Part shown: positions 28,513 through 38,210 of the stretch, piece by piece | Layout: each line of letters starts with the position of its first letter | How positions within the stretch are numbered: position 1 is the first letter of the stretch | The notes under the pieces: generated by a model | The model's database searches: none | What the model saw: only the letters and a program-made list of their open reading frames with translations | What the model was told of the DNA's origin: nothing | Assembly: GCF_001648595.1 (NCBI RefSeq) | Contig: NZ_LBAW01000014.1 | Coordinates: 57,696 to 121,695 of the forward strand | Length of the DNA stretch: 64,000 nucleotides | Direction of reading: 5' to 3' | DNA from: Legionella bozemanae | GTDB lineage: Bacteria > Pseudomonadota > Gammaproteobacteria > Legionellales > Legionellaceae | Translations under genes and position numbers: made by a program

Positions 28513-30387
28513 ATGTTACAAAAGTTAAATGAACGTATACAGGGTGTTGTAGCTTGGTTGGTGGTTATTTTAATCGGTATTACGTTTACACTTTTTGGTG
28601 TAGATTATTATCTGCAATCACATCAAACGACAAACTCCAAGGTAGTCGTCAATGGCACTCCACTTACAATACAATCATTTGAAAATAATTACAGACGTGC
28701 TCGTTCCATGCAAGATATTGAGCAAATGACTGCTGCTGATGAAAAAAAATTACAAAACCAAGTCTTAGATCAAATGATTACTAATGAGGTTCTAGTGCAA
28801 GCTGCTCTTAATAATGGATTTGATGTGAGCTCCAACCAAGCAGATGCAGCAATTTTGAGTATCCCTCAATTTCAGGAAGACGGTCACTTCTCAGCTCAAA
28901 AATATCAGCAAGCACTAAATGCTGCTTTATTCACTCAATCAAGTTTTCAAAATGAAGTAAAACAAGGAATGCTTCTAAACCAACAACGTTTTGCTTTTAT
29001 GGGGAGTTCTTTTGCTTTACCAGATGAAATTGATCGCTTTGTGAGCTTGTATATGCAAAGTAGGGATTACGATTATTTAACTATTCCAGTAGCGAATTTC
29101 GAAAAAGATATTCATGTTTCTCCAGAAGAAATTGCTAATTATTATAAAATGCATAAAAAAGAATTCATGGCACCAGAAAAAGTCAGTTTAGATTATGTTA
29201 CTTTATCGATGCGTGACATTAGAAGTAAGATAAAAATTTCTGATGATGATGTGAAACGCTATTATGAAGACAACCAAAATAGCTATTTAATCCCCGCAAG
29301 TTGGCAAGTAGCACATATTTTATTTGCTGTTCCAGAGAATGCGAGTCAATCTGATTTGGAAAAGATTCAGAAAAAAGCAAACGATGCATACCAAGTATTA
29401 CAGAAAAACCCAGAACAATTTGAACATCTTGTTTCAGTGATGTCAGATGACAAACTTTCAATAGCAGATAAAGGAGTGCTCCCTTGGATTACTGCAGGAC
29501 AAAATAATTATAATCAAATTTTATCTAATTTAACTAAACCAGGACAGATTTCTCCTCCTGAAAGAACAAAACATGGATATGAAATTTTTAAATTAATGGC
29601 ATATAAGCCTGTTTCAACAAAACCTTTTTCCGAAGTAGCTTCATCAATTAAAGAGCAATTGATTGCTGAGGCAGCTCAAACAAAATATACCCAAGCCATG
29701 GAGCAATTATCTGATTTAAGCTATCAATCTCCAGACTCTCTCCAACCAGTAGCAGAAGCCTTAAATTTAAAAATTGAAAAAACTCAACCTTTTTCAAGAT
29801 CGGGTGGTACAGATAATATTACAAAAAATAAACAAGTAATAAATGCTGCATTCAGTCATGATGTTCTTGATTTAAACAATAACAGTGAGCCAATACAAAT
29901 TGATAATGATTCGCTGGTAGTTGTAAGAGTGAATCAACATTGGGATGAAATGGAGCAACCTTTAGAAGCTGTTCGTGATCAAATTAACAAAATTTTGGTT
30001 AAAACAATTGCTCAAGCCAAAGCAAAAGAAATTGGAAAGAATTTATTGAGTCCAGTTGAGGATAAGCAGCAACAAGAATTGATTCGCTCAAATAATTTAT
30101 CATGGAAATCAGTAGCTAAGTCCACTCGTGACAATGATAAGGTAGATACGGATATTAATGATATGGCATTCAATTTATTACGACCAGAAAGCCGTGATGG
30201 CCTTGTTATGCCGAATGGTGATTATGTCGTAGTGAGATTGAAGCAAATTCATGATGGGAAATTAAATACATTAGACAGGGAGCAGCAAGATAGCTTAATT
30301 CAACAAATAGAAGCAAGCTATGGCATGATGGATTATGACTTGTATGTAAAAAGTTTAATTAACCGCGCACAAATTGTGAGGCACTAG
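28513..30387 (+). CDS. ppiD: Periplasmic peptidyl-prolyl isomerase / chaperone PpiD
   Basis: PpiD is anchored in the inner membrane at the Sec translocon exit and helps fold outer-membrane proteins. The 624-residue protein has a short cytoplasmic tail, one helix (GVVAWLVVILIGITFTLFGV) at ~11-30, a SurA-like N-terminal chaperone region (MITNEVLVQAALNNGFDVSS), a parvulin PpiC domain from ~260 (WQVAHILFAVPENASQSDLE), and a C-terminal helical part. It is the usual gene downstream of lon-hupB. A -10-like TATAAT lies at 28453. Confidence 0.93.
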   Translation: MLQKLNERIQGVVAWLVVILIGITFTLFGVDYYLQSHQTTNSKVVVNGTPLTIQSFENNYRRARSMQDIEQMTAADEKKLQNQVLDQMITNEVLVQAALNNGFDVSSNQADAAILSIPQFQEDGHFSAQKYQQALNAALFTQSSFQNEVKQGMLLNQQRFAFMGSSFALPDEIDRFVSLYMQSRDYDYLTIPVANFEKDIHVSPEEIANYYKMHKKEFMAPEKVSLDYVTLSMRDIRSKIKISDDDVKRYYEDNQNSYLIPASWQVAHILFAVPENASQSDLEKIQKKANDAYQVLQKNPEQFEHLVSVMSDDKLSIADKGVLPWITAGQNNYNQILSNLTKPGQISPPERTKHGYEIFKLMAYKPVSTKPFSEVASSIKEQLIAEAAQTKYTQAMEQLSDLSYQSPDSLQPVAEALNLKIEKTQPFSRSGGTDNITKNKQVINAAFSHDVLDLNNNSEPIQIDNDSLVVVRVNQHWDEMEQPLEAVRDQINKILVKTIAQAKAKEIGKNLLSPVEDKQQQELIRSNNLSWKSVAKSTRDNDKVDTDINDMAFNLLRPESRDGLVMPNGDYVVVRLKQIHDGKLNTLDREQQDSLIQQIEASYGMMDYDLYVKSLINRAQIVRH

Positions 30388-30503
30388 GTTTTATAGACAA
30401 ATGCGCTAACTTGGGCTGCTTTATTTATATTTTTAAAAATCAATATACTAGACGCTGAGGTAGCAGAGTTTGCCTATATAACCCAATATATAGGAGTATC
30501 GCT

Positions 30504-31763
30504 ATGCCTGATTTAAGCAAGAAGTTTACTGATCTTAAATTAAAGCAATTATATGGTCATATATTAAGTCATTATCAAAATTGTGTTGACCGCGGCTTAG
30601 ATGTGAATGCTGCGTACAACGAAATGTTTCTGGCGGTGCAATATTCTATAGAATCGCCATGGAGCCAAAGCCCACTAGCTCAACTGGATCCAGCAGAGAA
30701 ATTAAAAGCATATGCCGCTTTTAATACACTTTTTAACGCAACACCTTTGTATCAACGGATGCAGTCTTCTCAACGAAGCGCATTTAATCCGCCTACGCCT
30801 CAGTTTAATCCAAAGGCTAAGTATGTAATTAATCAGTATAATTATTATAGTTATCAAAATCCAACGCTTCTTGATTGGTTAATTTTGAGCTCTATAATCA
30901 ACTCTCATCATCATTCATATCATCACAATCATGGTGGTGGTGATTGCTGCTGGCCTTCAAACCACCATGGCCATGATTCATCTTCAAATGACGATTTGGC
31001 TAAATTGTTGGCAGCCTTATTCCTCATCCTTTTAGCTTTGATCGCCGTCGTTTTAGCTTTTATTGCTTTGTATTACATGCTTAATGAATTTGCAAACAGT
31101 GTTGAGCGTTTTTACTATGGCGAAGGATGGATGAAGGGCGCATTAATGTTCGCTACTTCTATTGGATTTGGAGCGGGTTCGACACTTTTAACACTTAATT
31201 TTGGCGCTGCACCATTAATTGCTCTTGCTGTAGCTGCAGGGGTTAATCCTGTTGGTGTAGTAATTGCTGGAGCTGTACTCCTTACTATCATTGGTGCAGG
31301 TATTGGGTGTTTTGCAATGAATATACTGTATGATTCCCTCAATAAGTCAGCTAATAAAGAGTCTATGGACCCATCAGACCCAGAGCGGTTTAGATTAACT
31401 GCCTCAGAAGAAGCTTATTTGCGCGATGAGAAAGGTATGGATCCTATAGCTGTAAGATGTGCAATGGTTGCCTTGCGTGCGGAAATGGCAAAATTATTAG
31501 GGAATGAGAAACCGATACCTTCCTTTTTCTCTCGTTATTTTAATAAAGAGAATGGAAAGGTTCAGGAGCTATTAGAAAAACTGCGACACTTACGTAAAGG
31601 GGATATAAATATGGTTGAAGTAGGGGAGTTGAGTTTTGACTGCAGACTTCCTCAAAGGATATATATTCCAACTTACTATACTCAAACTCAACCCACCTAC
31701 TCTGACACTCCACCTCCATATCCTGGAATGTATACGCCTTCAGCTCCCCAATATTACGCGTAG
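30504..31763 (+). CDS. Uncharacterised membrane protein with His/Gly-rich and Pro/Tyr-rich segments
   Basis: I do not recognise this 419-residue protein by function. The N-terminal ~110 residues look helical (KLKQLYGHILSHYQNCVDRG). A short segment at ~132-160 is dense in His (HHHSYHHNHGGGDCCW), a possible metal-binding site. Membrane helices follow at ~169-194 and two more at ~215-275, the latter Gly/Ala-rich. The C-terminal ~35 residues are Pro/Tyr-rich (TYSDTPPPYPGMYTPSAPQ). It stands alone after ppiD. In Legionella such genes are often Dot/Icm effectors. I recall an effector gene (lem14) near this chromosomal region in L. pneumophila but cannot test homology here. Confidence 0.75.
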   Translation: MPDLSKKFTDLKLKQLYGHILSHYQNCVDRGLDVNAAYNEMFLAVQYSIESPWSQSPLAQLDPAEKLKAYAAFNTLFNATPLYQRMQSSQRSAFNPPTPQFNPKAKYVINQYNYYSYQNPTLLDWLILSSIINSHHHSYHHNHGGGDCCWPSNHHGHDSSSNDDLAKLLAALFLILLALIAVVLAFIALYYMLNEFANSVERFYYGEGWMKGALMFATSIGFGAGSTLLTLNFGAAPLIALAVAAGVNPVGVVIAGAVLLTIIGAGIGCFAMNILYDSLNKSANKESMDPSDPERFRLTASEEAYLRDEKGMDPIAVRCAMVALRAEMAKLLGNEKPIPSFFSRYFNKENGKVQELLEKLRHLRKGDINMVEVGELSFDCRLPQRIYIPTYYTQTQPTYSDTPPPYPGMYTPSAPQYYA

Positions 31764-31775
31764 ATGTCTTTATAA

Positions 31776-31804
31776 ACCGAGTAAAGAGCAATTCTTTACT
31801 CGGT
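31776..31804. terminator. 12-bp perfect stem-loop between convergent genes
   Basis: ACCGAGTAAAGA and TCTTTACTCGGT pair perfectly around a five-base loop, between the His-rich membrane protein gene (plus) and cytochrome b561 (minus). The T-tract is weak on both sides. A bidirectional terminator is the likely role. Confidence 0.65.
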
Positions 31805-31852
31805 CAAAATCATTGGTTTAATGACTCATTTTCACTGTCTTAGATAGTAAGA

Positions 31853-32398
31853 TTATTCACTAGAAATAAAAGGAAGCATGCGTTTTAATACATTATCTTT
31901 GCAAATAAAATGATGATACAAAGCTGCAAGGAAATGAATCCCTACCAAAATGAGGATTAAATAGGCAATCGTTTGATGCGTTGAAAACATAATACCGCCA
32001 AGGTAATCGTTCTTTGAGATAAGGCAAGGGATTGTAAACCAACCAAAAAAATCAATGGGTTTTCCATCCGCACAAGTTAATAAATAGCCGACGATCGGCA
32101 TGAGTATGATAAGAATAAAAAGAGTGTGGTGGACTGCTTTGGAAGTAATGTATTGCCATCTCGGTTGAGTTATTGGTGGTAGTGGTTTGATATTTATAAT
32201 ATGCCAAATAAAAAATAAAATTCCGAGTAATAAAATAGTCAATCCTACTGATTTGTGCAGCATTATATATCGCGGTGCGAGTGGTGAATCGTGGCTAATC
32301 GACCAGACAAAATAAAATTGAGCAATAATTAAAATAAAGATTAACCAGTGCAGTAATTTCGTTACACTGCCAAAACGCTTCAGTGTATTCCTTATCAT
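31853..32398 (-). CDS. Cytochrome b561 family protein
   Basis: This small inner-membrane di-heme cytochrome b transfers electrons, typically from the quinol pool or to superoxide. The 181-residue protein has four membrane helices. Candidate axial His are visible in TKLLHWLIFIL, YIMLHKSVGL and STHQTIAYLILILVGIHFL. The N-terminus RFGSVTKLLHWLIF is typical of the bacterial b561/CybB group. It stands alone, convergent with the upstream gene. The natural electron donor cannot be read from sequence. Confidence 0.88.
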   Translation of the reverse strand: MIRNTLKRFGSVTKLLHWLIFILIIAQFYFVWSISHDSPLAPRYIMLHKSVGLTILLLGILFFIWHIINIKPLPPITQPRWQYITSKAVHHTLFILIILMPIVGYLLTCADGKPIDFFGWFTIPCLISKNDYLGGIMFSTHQTIAYLILILVGIHFLAALYHHFICKDNVLKRMLPFISSE

Positions 32399-32526
32399 AG
32401 AGGTTTCTCCATTAATTCCTAGATAATGCTACTATATCAACGACTTAAATAATTTCAACACTGACTCATTTGCTGCGGATTACTTTGATAGTGAATTAAA
32501 GTTGCCAATGGGTGGGATATGAAGCT

Positions 32527-32614
32527 TGGCGGAGAGACAGGGATTCGAACCCTGGGAAGGTTGCCCTTCAACGGTTTTCAAGACCGCCGCATTCGACCGC
32601 TCTGCCATCTCTCC
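32527..32614 (-). tRNA. tRNA-Ser (TGA)
   Basis: On the minus strand this is a class II tRNA of 88 bases. The acceptor GGAGAGA pairs with TCTCTCC, followed by GCCA. The anticodon TGA lies in GCGGTCTTGAAAACCG, and there is a long variable arm. Its own promoter lies at 32623-32651. Confidence 0.95.
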
Positions 32615-32622
32615 AGGCGTGA

Positions 32623-32651
32623 ATACTATCTTAACGGCCTTGGTTTTGCAA
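32623..32651 (-). promoter_or_regulatory. Promoter of tRNA-Ser
   Basis: Read on the minus strand, TTGCAA (32651-32646) is followed by a 17-base spacer and TAGTAT (32628-32623), nine bases before the tRNA-Ser 5' end. Spacing and position fit a sigma-70 promoter. Confidence 0.65.
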
Positions 32652-32739
32652 ATATTTTTTTAATATTCTGCGCAAATACGAGCAATATTTTTTGATGTTG
32701 TTTCTATTTTTTTCATTTTTCAAAAAAAATAGAAGAATG

Positions 32740-32768
32740 TTCGCAAAATGAATAGTCCTAGGTATAAT
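32740..32768 (+). promoter_or_regulatory. Promoter of bamD
   Basis: A consensus -10 TATAAT (32763-32768) sits 17 bases after a moderate -35 TTCGCA (32740-32745). It lies 65 bases before the bamD ATG. Confidence 0.6.
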
Positions 32769-32832
32769 GTTCCAAATTTTTGTGGCTGTTGTCGCGGATA
32801 CAACAGGTATATATATTAGATAGGTGTAGTTT

Positions 32833-33612
32833 ATGAAACGAATTCAAATGTTGTTCCTAGTCGTTCTTATTGTATCTTTATCTGCATGCAAGACGTGGTG
32901 GGGTAAAGAAGATGATGATAATAACCCTTACAAAGGAATGACTGCTGAGCAACTTTATACGGAGGCTCAGAAAGATTTACGTAAAAAAGAATATGCAACG
33001 GCAATAAAACATCTTGAAGCGATAGAAACGATGTATCCATTCAGTGATTATACTGAGCATTCACAGATGCAATTAATTTATGCTTATTATAAAAATGAAG
33101 ACTATCCTTCAGCCGCCGCTACTGCAGAGCGATTTATTCATCTTTACCCAAGAGCTAAGAATGTGGATTATGCCTATTACATGAGGGGTATGGCCAATTT
33201 CCAACAAAGTCGTGGGGTTTTTGCAAAATTTTTACCTTTAGACGAATCCTGGAGAGATCCTGGTACACAAAACCAGGCTTATTCTGATTTCGGTGTGTTG
33301 ATTCAAAAATTCCCTGAAAGTAAATATAAAGCAAACGCGCTACAGCGTATGATTTATTTACGCAATATGTTTGCCCAACATGAATTGAATGTTGCCACCT
33401 TCTATTTTAAACGCAAGATGTATGTAGCAGCAATTAATAGAGCGAGTTATGTAGTGAAAAACTACCCGCAAGCACCGAGCGTAAAACAAGCTCTAGTTGT
33501 TATGTATGATGCGAATATGGCTTTAGGTTTCAACAAGGCTGCTGAGGAAGCTTTAGCGGTTTATAAGGCGACTTACAATACGTCTAAAATGGAGCACATA
33601 GTATCTAATTAA
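32833..33612 (+). CDS. bamD: Outer-membrane assembly factor BamD
   Basis: This lipoprotein of the BAM complex inserts beta-barrel proteins into the outer membrane. The 259-residue protein has a lipoprotein signal with lipobox LSAC (Cys19) followed by TPR repeats. Recognisable stretches are LYTEAQKDLRKKEYATAIKH, YPFSDYTEHSQMQLIYAYYK and YAYYMRGMANFQQSRG. It is one of the two BAM subunits essential in E. coli. It is monocistronic with its own promoter. Confidence 0.95.
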   Translation: MKRIQMLFLVVLIVSLSACKTWWGKEDDDNNPYKGMTAEQLYTEAQKDLRKKEYATAIKHLEAIETMYPFSDYTEHSQMQLIYAYYKNEDYPSAAATAERFIHLYPRAKNVDYAYYMRGMANFQQSRGVFAKFLPLDESWRDPGTQNQAYSDFGVLIQKFPESKYKANALQRMIYLRNMFAQHELNVATFYFKRKMYVAAINRASYVVKNYPQAPSVKQALVVMYDANMALGFNKAAEEALAVYKATYNTSKMEHIVSN

Positions 33613-33784
33613 TTGACTGTAAGAAGTGACTGGAAAGCCGTATTTGGAGCTGAGTTCAAATATGGCTGTCCACCAAGATTCAAACTCAAATACACTCTCT
33701 AAACAATTACAATCAAGCTTGACTGTTTCATTTATCGCACCTGAGTAAATCTTATAATACCCAGGTTTTATTATGTATGGCCCT

Positions 33785-34702
33785 TTATACAACCTCTACT
33801 AACTCAGATTCTTTTTCTTTTACTGCAAGTACCGCTAAAAGATCATGAGTTAACTCACGTAATTCTCCGGATAATAAAGTGAGTGCCGCATCGCGTTGTT
33901 GATATTCTTCATCAAGTTGTTTAATTTCGTTGAAATCATCAAGAAGATAATCAAGACTTTTGAGTTTTTTGAATGCAAAGTCATGAGTTAGAGTAAGCTG
34001 AATTCTTTCTTTCCAGATTAAAGAAATTTCTGCGGTTGCCATACCTTGTGATAATAAAGTTAAAACCTCCTCTGCTGGTAGCTCATAACCTTTACAATGC
34101 ACCCGTTTTTTTTCATCATCAAGAGAAAAGAGCAGACAATCAGATGCTAATTGAAAATGATTGGGGAGTGTATTGGGCGAATGAATCCATTCCGCGAATC
34201 GTAAAGCCAGATTTTCTGTATGTGTTAGTGGTTCAATCGAAATGCCTGCTACAGACTTGCGCAAAAGAGAGGTGAGTTGTGATGCCTGATTATTACTGGA
34301 GGCATTAACTATAATTCTTTTGCTGGCACTATCAAGAATAGCAAGCATCTTTTTTTGGATGCAAAATGATTTAGGTAATAATTCAAACTCAATATCTTCG
34401 GCCATTTGCGCCTTTTCTGCTCGCTTAATTGAGCGACCGTGTTGGGTCTCGAGCATTTGCACTTTTTCGGCAAGCATTTTGTTGATCACGCCTCTTGGCA
34501 GTAAACGCTCTTCTTTACCCATACAAACCAGAGAACTTCCAGCAACCTCCTGAACCATTTCATCTGCAAAAGCCGGAAGCCAGCCATAAACAAAGCGAGC
34601 ATGGGGAGGGCAGGGTTTTAGAATATTTTCAGCTAGAGATGCTGCTAAATCACTCGCTTCATCCAGCTCATATTGATAGATCAGTGCATTGTTAAACCAC
34701 AT
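33785..34702 (-). CDS. rdgC: Recombination-associated protein RdgC
   Basis: RdgC is a ring-shaped DNA-binding protein that restrains RecA activity. At 305 residues it has the usual length. The N-terminal MWFNNALIYQY and the next block ARFVYGWLPAFADE are family signatures. The C-terminal part includes LSLIWKER-like EISLIWKERIQLTLTHDFAF and KKLKSLDYL. It starts 18 bases after kup ends on the same strand, so kup-rdgC may be one transcript. Confidence 0.93.
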   Translation of the reverse strand: MWFNNALIYQYELDEASDLAASLAENILKPCPPHARFVYGWLPAFADEMVQEVAGSSLVCMGKEERLLPRGVINKMLAEKVQMLETQHGRSIKRAEKAQMAEDIEFELLPKSFCIQKKMLAILDSASKRIIVNASSNNQASQLTSLLRKSVAGISIEPLTHTENLALRFAEWIHSPNTLPNHFQLASDCLLFSLDDEKKRVHCKGYELPAEEVLTLLSQGMATAEISLIWKERIQLTLTHDFAFKKLKSLDYLLDDFNEIKQLDEEYQQRDAALTLLSGELRELTHDLLAVLAVKEKESELVEVV

Positions 34703-34720
34703 AAAAAACTCCTGAGATTA

Positions 34721-36598
34721 TTACATAATATAATAGGTGCCGATTGCCATCGTTCTATTGTACGGTAGCTTATAAAATTCGATATTTAAATTGGCTGAAT
34801 AATTGCGTATTAGGAAGGCAAACAACTTCTCTTGCCAATAAAAGGTTAATGATTTTTTTGATTTTGACGCGGTAATGTTAGGAATTTCTACCATATATGT
34901 AGCGCGTTCCACATTTAACTTAAAGGGAAAAAGATTTTTGTTGGAAGCGCGTTCCAAAGCTCGGGGTATCGAAATAGTTTCCATAAAACCATAATGCAAG
35001 GTGAGATTGAACACCTTTTCATGCAAGCATGTAATTTCATAACGTTGACTGTAATGTATATGTGGAATGTTATCTACAACGTAATTAACAATAAGTACTC
35101 GCTCAGGAACAGCACGGCTTAATTTAAGAAAATGAAGGAAGCTGCCTCCGCTTTTATCATAAACATCGGTGATAAAAACCGCTGTCAGATCAGTGAGTTG
35201 ATTTAAACTTTTATATTCTAATTGCTTGAGAATCTTGGAAATGTCGTCTTTATTCATATAATAATTTTCGCGTAAATACTCCAAGCCAAATTTCCAGGTG
35301 TACATAATGGTCGCGATGAGTAAAGCAAAAATAACTGGAACCCAACCGCCAGTCAAAAATTTATGTAAATTTGAACCAAGGAATGCAAAGTCTACGATAA
35401 GAAAAAAGCCAAATATAATCATGACCTTATATTTTGACCATTTCCAAATTGATATTGCAGCATAGGCAACCATCGCATCAATTAGAAGCATGTCTGCATT
35501 CACAGCGATTCCATAAGCATGTGCGAGTCTATCTGAAGTTTGGAAGGCAACACAGAAAGTTAAGGTTCCAATAAACAAAATAAAATTAATTTGTGGTACG
35601 TAAATCTGCCCGGAAAACTCCTTGGATGTCTGGACTATAGGTATACGGGGACATAAGCTGAGTAATACCGCCTGTTTTGTCAAAGAAAACGTAGCTGAAA
35701 TTACAGCTTGTGAGGCGATTATCGTGGCAATAGTAGCAAGAATAATCAAGGGAATATAAAACCATTCAGGTGCAATCATATAAAAAGGATTGCTGATTGC
35801 ATTGGGGTTTATGAGTAAGTTAGCTCCTTGACCAAAATAATTTAATAACAAGCAAGGAAGAACAACTGCAAACCAAGCAGCACGAATAGGTTTTTTTCCA
35901 AAATGGCCTATATCTGCATAAAGTGCTTCACCACCCGTTACAACAAGAAAAATGCCGCCCAATAACAAATATCCTTTCAGTCCCGTATCGCGAATTAAAT
36001 CGAAGGCGTAATAAGGATTGATCGCAGTAAGTACAATAGGAGCATCAACAATTTGTCTGATACCAAGAGTAGCAATCGTGATGAACCAAACTAGTATAAG
36101 TGGCCCAAATAAATTCCCTATACTTCCAGTTCCTCTTGCTTGTAATGTAAAAAGAAGAATCAAAATAACTATAGCTATGGGTAGAATAAAGGGAATAAAC
36201 TCATTTGAAAGAGTGCCAAGGCCCTCTACAGCACTAATTACAGAGATAGCTGGCGTCAGCATTCCATCCCCTAAGAGTAAGCCGGCTCCAAAAATTGCGA
36301 TAATGTAAAATAAAGGCGTATATTTAGTACTTTTATGCTTCATTAGAGCTAAAAGGGCGAGAATCCCTCCCTCACCATCATTATCCGCCCGCAAAATTAA
36401 AATCAGATATTTGAATGAAATAACAAGAATCAAGCACCAAAAAATAAGTGACAGTACCCCCAAAATATGTGCTTGAGTAATAGTGATATTATTTAATGTT
36501 ACTTTTAAAGCATATAATGGACTGGTACCAATGTCCCCAAATACAACGCCTAATGCCCCAAGAGTGAGACCATAAGAAAACTTGTGTGTATTTTCCAT
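34721..36598 (-). CDS. kup: Kup-family potassium uptake protein
   Basis: This inner-membrane proton-coupled K+ importer has 625 residues, about 12 membrane helices in the first ~430 residues and a cytoplasmic tail. The family start YGLTLGALGVVFGDIGTSPLYALK is clear (residues ~9-32), followed by LILRADNDGEGGILALLALM and GDGMLTPAISVISAVEGL. Legionella genomes usually carry several Kup paralogues, so the number suffix is not assigned. It is transcribed toward rdgC and is divergent from rlmI. Confidence 0.94.
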   Translation of the reverse strand: MENTHKFSYGLTLGALGVVFGDIGTSPLYALKVTLNNITITQAHILGVLSLIFWCLILVISFKYLILILRADNDGEGGILALLALMKHKSTKYTPLFYIIAIFGAGLLLGDGMLTPAISVISAVEGLGTLSNEFIPFILPIAIVILILLFTLQARGTGSIGNLFGPLILVWFITIATLGIRQIVDAPIVLTAINPYYAFDLIRDTGLKGYLLLGGIFLVVTGGEALYADIGHFGKKPIRAAWFAVVLPCLLLNYFGQGANLLINPNAISNPFYMIAPEWFYIPLIILATIATIIASQAVISATFSLTKQAVLLSLCPRIPIVQTSKEFSGQIYVPQINFILFIGTLTFCVAFQTSDRLAHAYGIAVNADMLLIDAMVAYAAISIWKWSKYKVMIIFGFFLIVDFAFLGSNLHKFLTGGWVPVIFALLIATIMYTWKFGLEYLRENYYMNKDDISKILKQLEYKSLNQLTDLTAVFITDVYDKSGGSFLHFLKLSRAVPERVLIVNYVVDNIPHIHYSQRYEITCLHEKVFNLTLHYGFMETISIPRALERASNKNLFPFKLNVERATYMVEIPNITASKSKKSLTFYWQEKLFAFLIRNYSANLNIEFYKLPYNRTMAIGTYYIM

Positions 36599-36803
36599 AT
36601 CTATTACCAGAATGCATTGCTAAATATAATAGCAAAATGGGGGATAAAGGGTTTTTTCATATTTGTTATACTGTCCCTAACTTTTGTTCTTTTCCACCAG
36701 TTGGGGTGGAAACTGCTCTTTTAGGTTTATAAAATTATGAACTATTGCAGGTCTAGCGTTCTTTGTGTAGATTAGCCCATTTTTGTTCTTTGGGAAATAG
36801 AAA

Positions 36804-37976
36804 ATGAATGCAAAAGTTATTTTGCTTGCAGCAAAACAAAATACTGTATTACGCGGCCATCCATGGATATTCCCTAAGGCTATTGCAAAAACTCATGGAA
36901 AATTAGTTACAGGGCATTTGATTGATATTTATAATGCGGACGAAGAGCTTATTGGTGTCGGTGTTTATAATGAACATTCTCTTTATAGAGTCAGGGTCTT
37001 AGCTCTTGCGAATGAATCCCTTGATATCCGTAATTTGCATGCCCTGATAACACATCGATTAAGCCAGGCCAAACAAGTCAGGGAATGTTTAAATCTGCCT
37101 AATGAGGAAACTACTGCTTATCGGTTATTTAATAGTGAAGCAGATGGTCTTTCTGGTTTAACGATTGATCGATTTAATCAAACGTGTATTGTTGCAAGTT
37201 CTGCTTATTGGGTGGAGCTCAATCGAGAAATTATCATTCAAATATTACAAAATTTGTTTCCTGAAGATCAAATTATATGGATGCCACAAGGTAAGCCCTT
37301 GAGCCAAGATGGCTGGAAACAAATGAGCACACAAGGGAAATATTATAGTACTCAGGTTCTGGAGGCTGGGGTTATTTATGAGGTTGAATTTGCCCAGGCA
37401 CAGAAAACAGGTTTGTTTCTTGACCAACGCGAGAATCACCAACGTATTGCCCAGTTATCCAAAGGAAAGAGTGTATTAGATCTTTATTGTTATAGTGGTG
37501 GTTTTGCATTACATGCTGCGAAAGCTGGGGCCTTAAAGGTAACTGCGGTGGATAGCTCTGCTCAAGCTATAACGCAAGCGAAAAAGAATGCAGCATTAAA
37601 TGGTATGACTCAAATTGAATTTATCGAGGCTGATGCGCGTGAATATTTAACAAAAGCAGGGAGTTATGATCTTGTTGTTCTCGATCCTCCTAAATTAGTT
37701 CCATCAAAGCAACATGTTGAGCGAGCTAAAAACTATTATCGGTTTTTACATCGAGAGGTATTTAAGTACATGAAATCTGGTTCCTTATTAATGACGTGTA
37801 ATTGTTCTTCAGCGCTTTCATCTCAAGAGTTTTGTTCTTTGGTTGGTCTTCAAGCTGGAGCAGTGGGGAAACAAGCACGTATTTTAGGTGTGTATGGTCC
37901 AGCAAGCTGTCATCCTACCTTAGCTGCTTTCCCAGAAGGAAATTATCTTACTGCGATTTTGTTGGCTGTTGTATAA
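36804..37976 (+). CDS. rlmI: 23S rRNA (cytosine-C5) methyltransferase, RlmI type
   Basis: This SAM-dependent RNA methyltransferase has 390 residues, close to E. coli RlmI (m5C1962 of 23S rRNA). An N-terminal PUA domain (LRGHPWIFPKAIAKTHG) and a linker domain (YRLFNSEADGLSGLTIDRF) precede the catalytic domain. That domain has SAM motif VLDLYCYSGGFALHAAKAGA, VVLDPPKLVPSK (the DPPK box) and catalytic Cys in LLMTCNCSSALS. It is monocistronic and divergent from kup. Confidence 0.9.
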   Translation: MNAKVILLAAKQNTVLRGHPWIFPKAIAKTHGKLVTGHLIDIYNADEELIGVGVYNEHSLYRVRVLALANESLDIRNLHALITHRLSQAKQVRECLNLPNEETTAYRLFNSEADGLSGLTIDRFNQTCIVASSAYWVELNREIIIQILQNLFPEDQIIWMPQGKPLSQDGWKQMSTQGKYYSTQVLEAGVIYEVEFAQAQKTGLFLDQRENHQRIAQLSKGKSVLDLYCYSGGFALHAAKAGALKVTAVDSSAQAITQAKKNAALNGMTQIEFIEADAREYLTKAGSYDLVVLDPPKLVPSKQHVERAKNYYRFLHREVFKYMKSGSLLMTCNCSSALSSQEFCSLVGLQAGAVGKQARILGVYGPASCHPTLAAFPEGNYLTAILLAVV

Positions 37977-37986
37977 TAGATTTCAA

Positions 37987-38125
37987 TGTAGCCTGGGTGC
38001 AGCTCACTGTTTTTTGAGCACATCTGTGCCTACGCCCCGAGGCTTGTCCACGGGATCCAGTGTTTTTAGGGCAGATCTCCTGGATCCCACGGACAATCCC
38101 GCGAACAAGTCGTGGGGGCGGGACG
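37987..38125. repeat. Chimeric dispersed repeat: half of family A joined to family B
   Basis: TGTAGCCTGGGTGCAGC starts as the family-A left arm seen at 39616. It then changes to a family-B palindrome: CCCCGAGGCTTGTCCACGGG, then ATCCAG, faced by CTGGATCCCACGGAC and AAGTCGTGGGGCG. It lies between rlmI and the end of the his operon. Confidence 0.65.
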
Positions 38126-38210
38126 TTGGGATAGAGCTGGACTGGCTTTTCAGATATATATGTGTAGAAGATTCAGCTGTACCTGACCAGGCAATAGCTA
38201 ACGACTCCGT

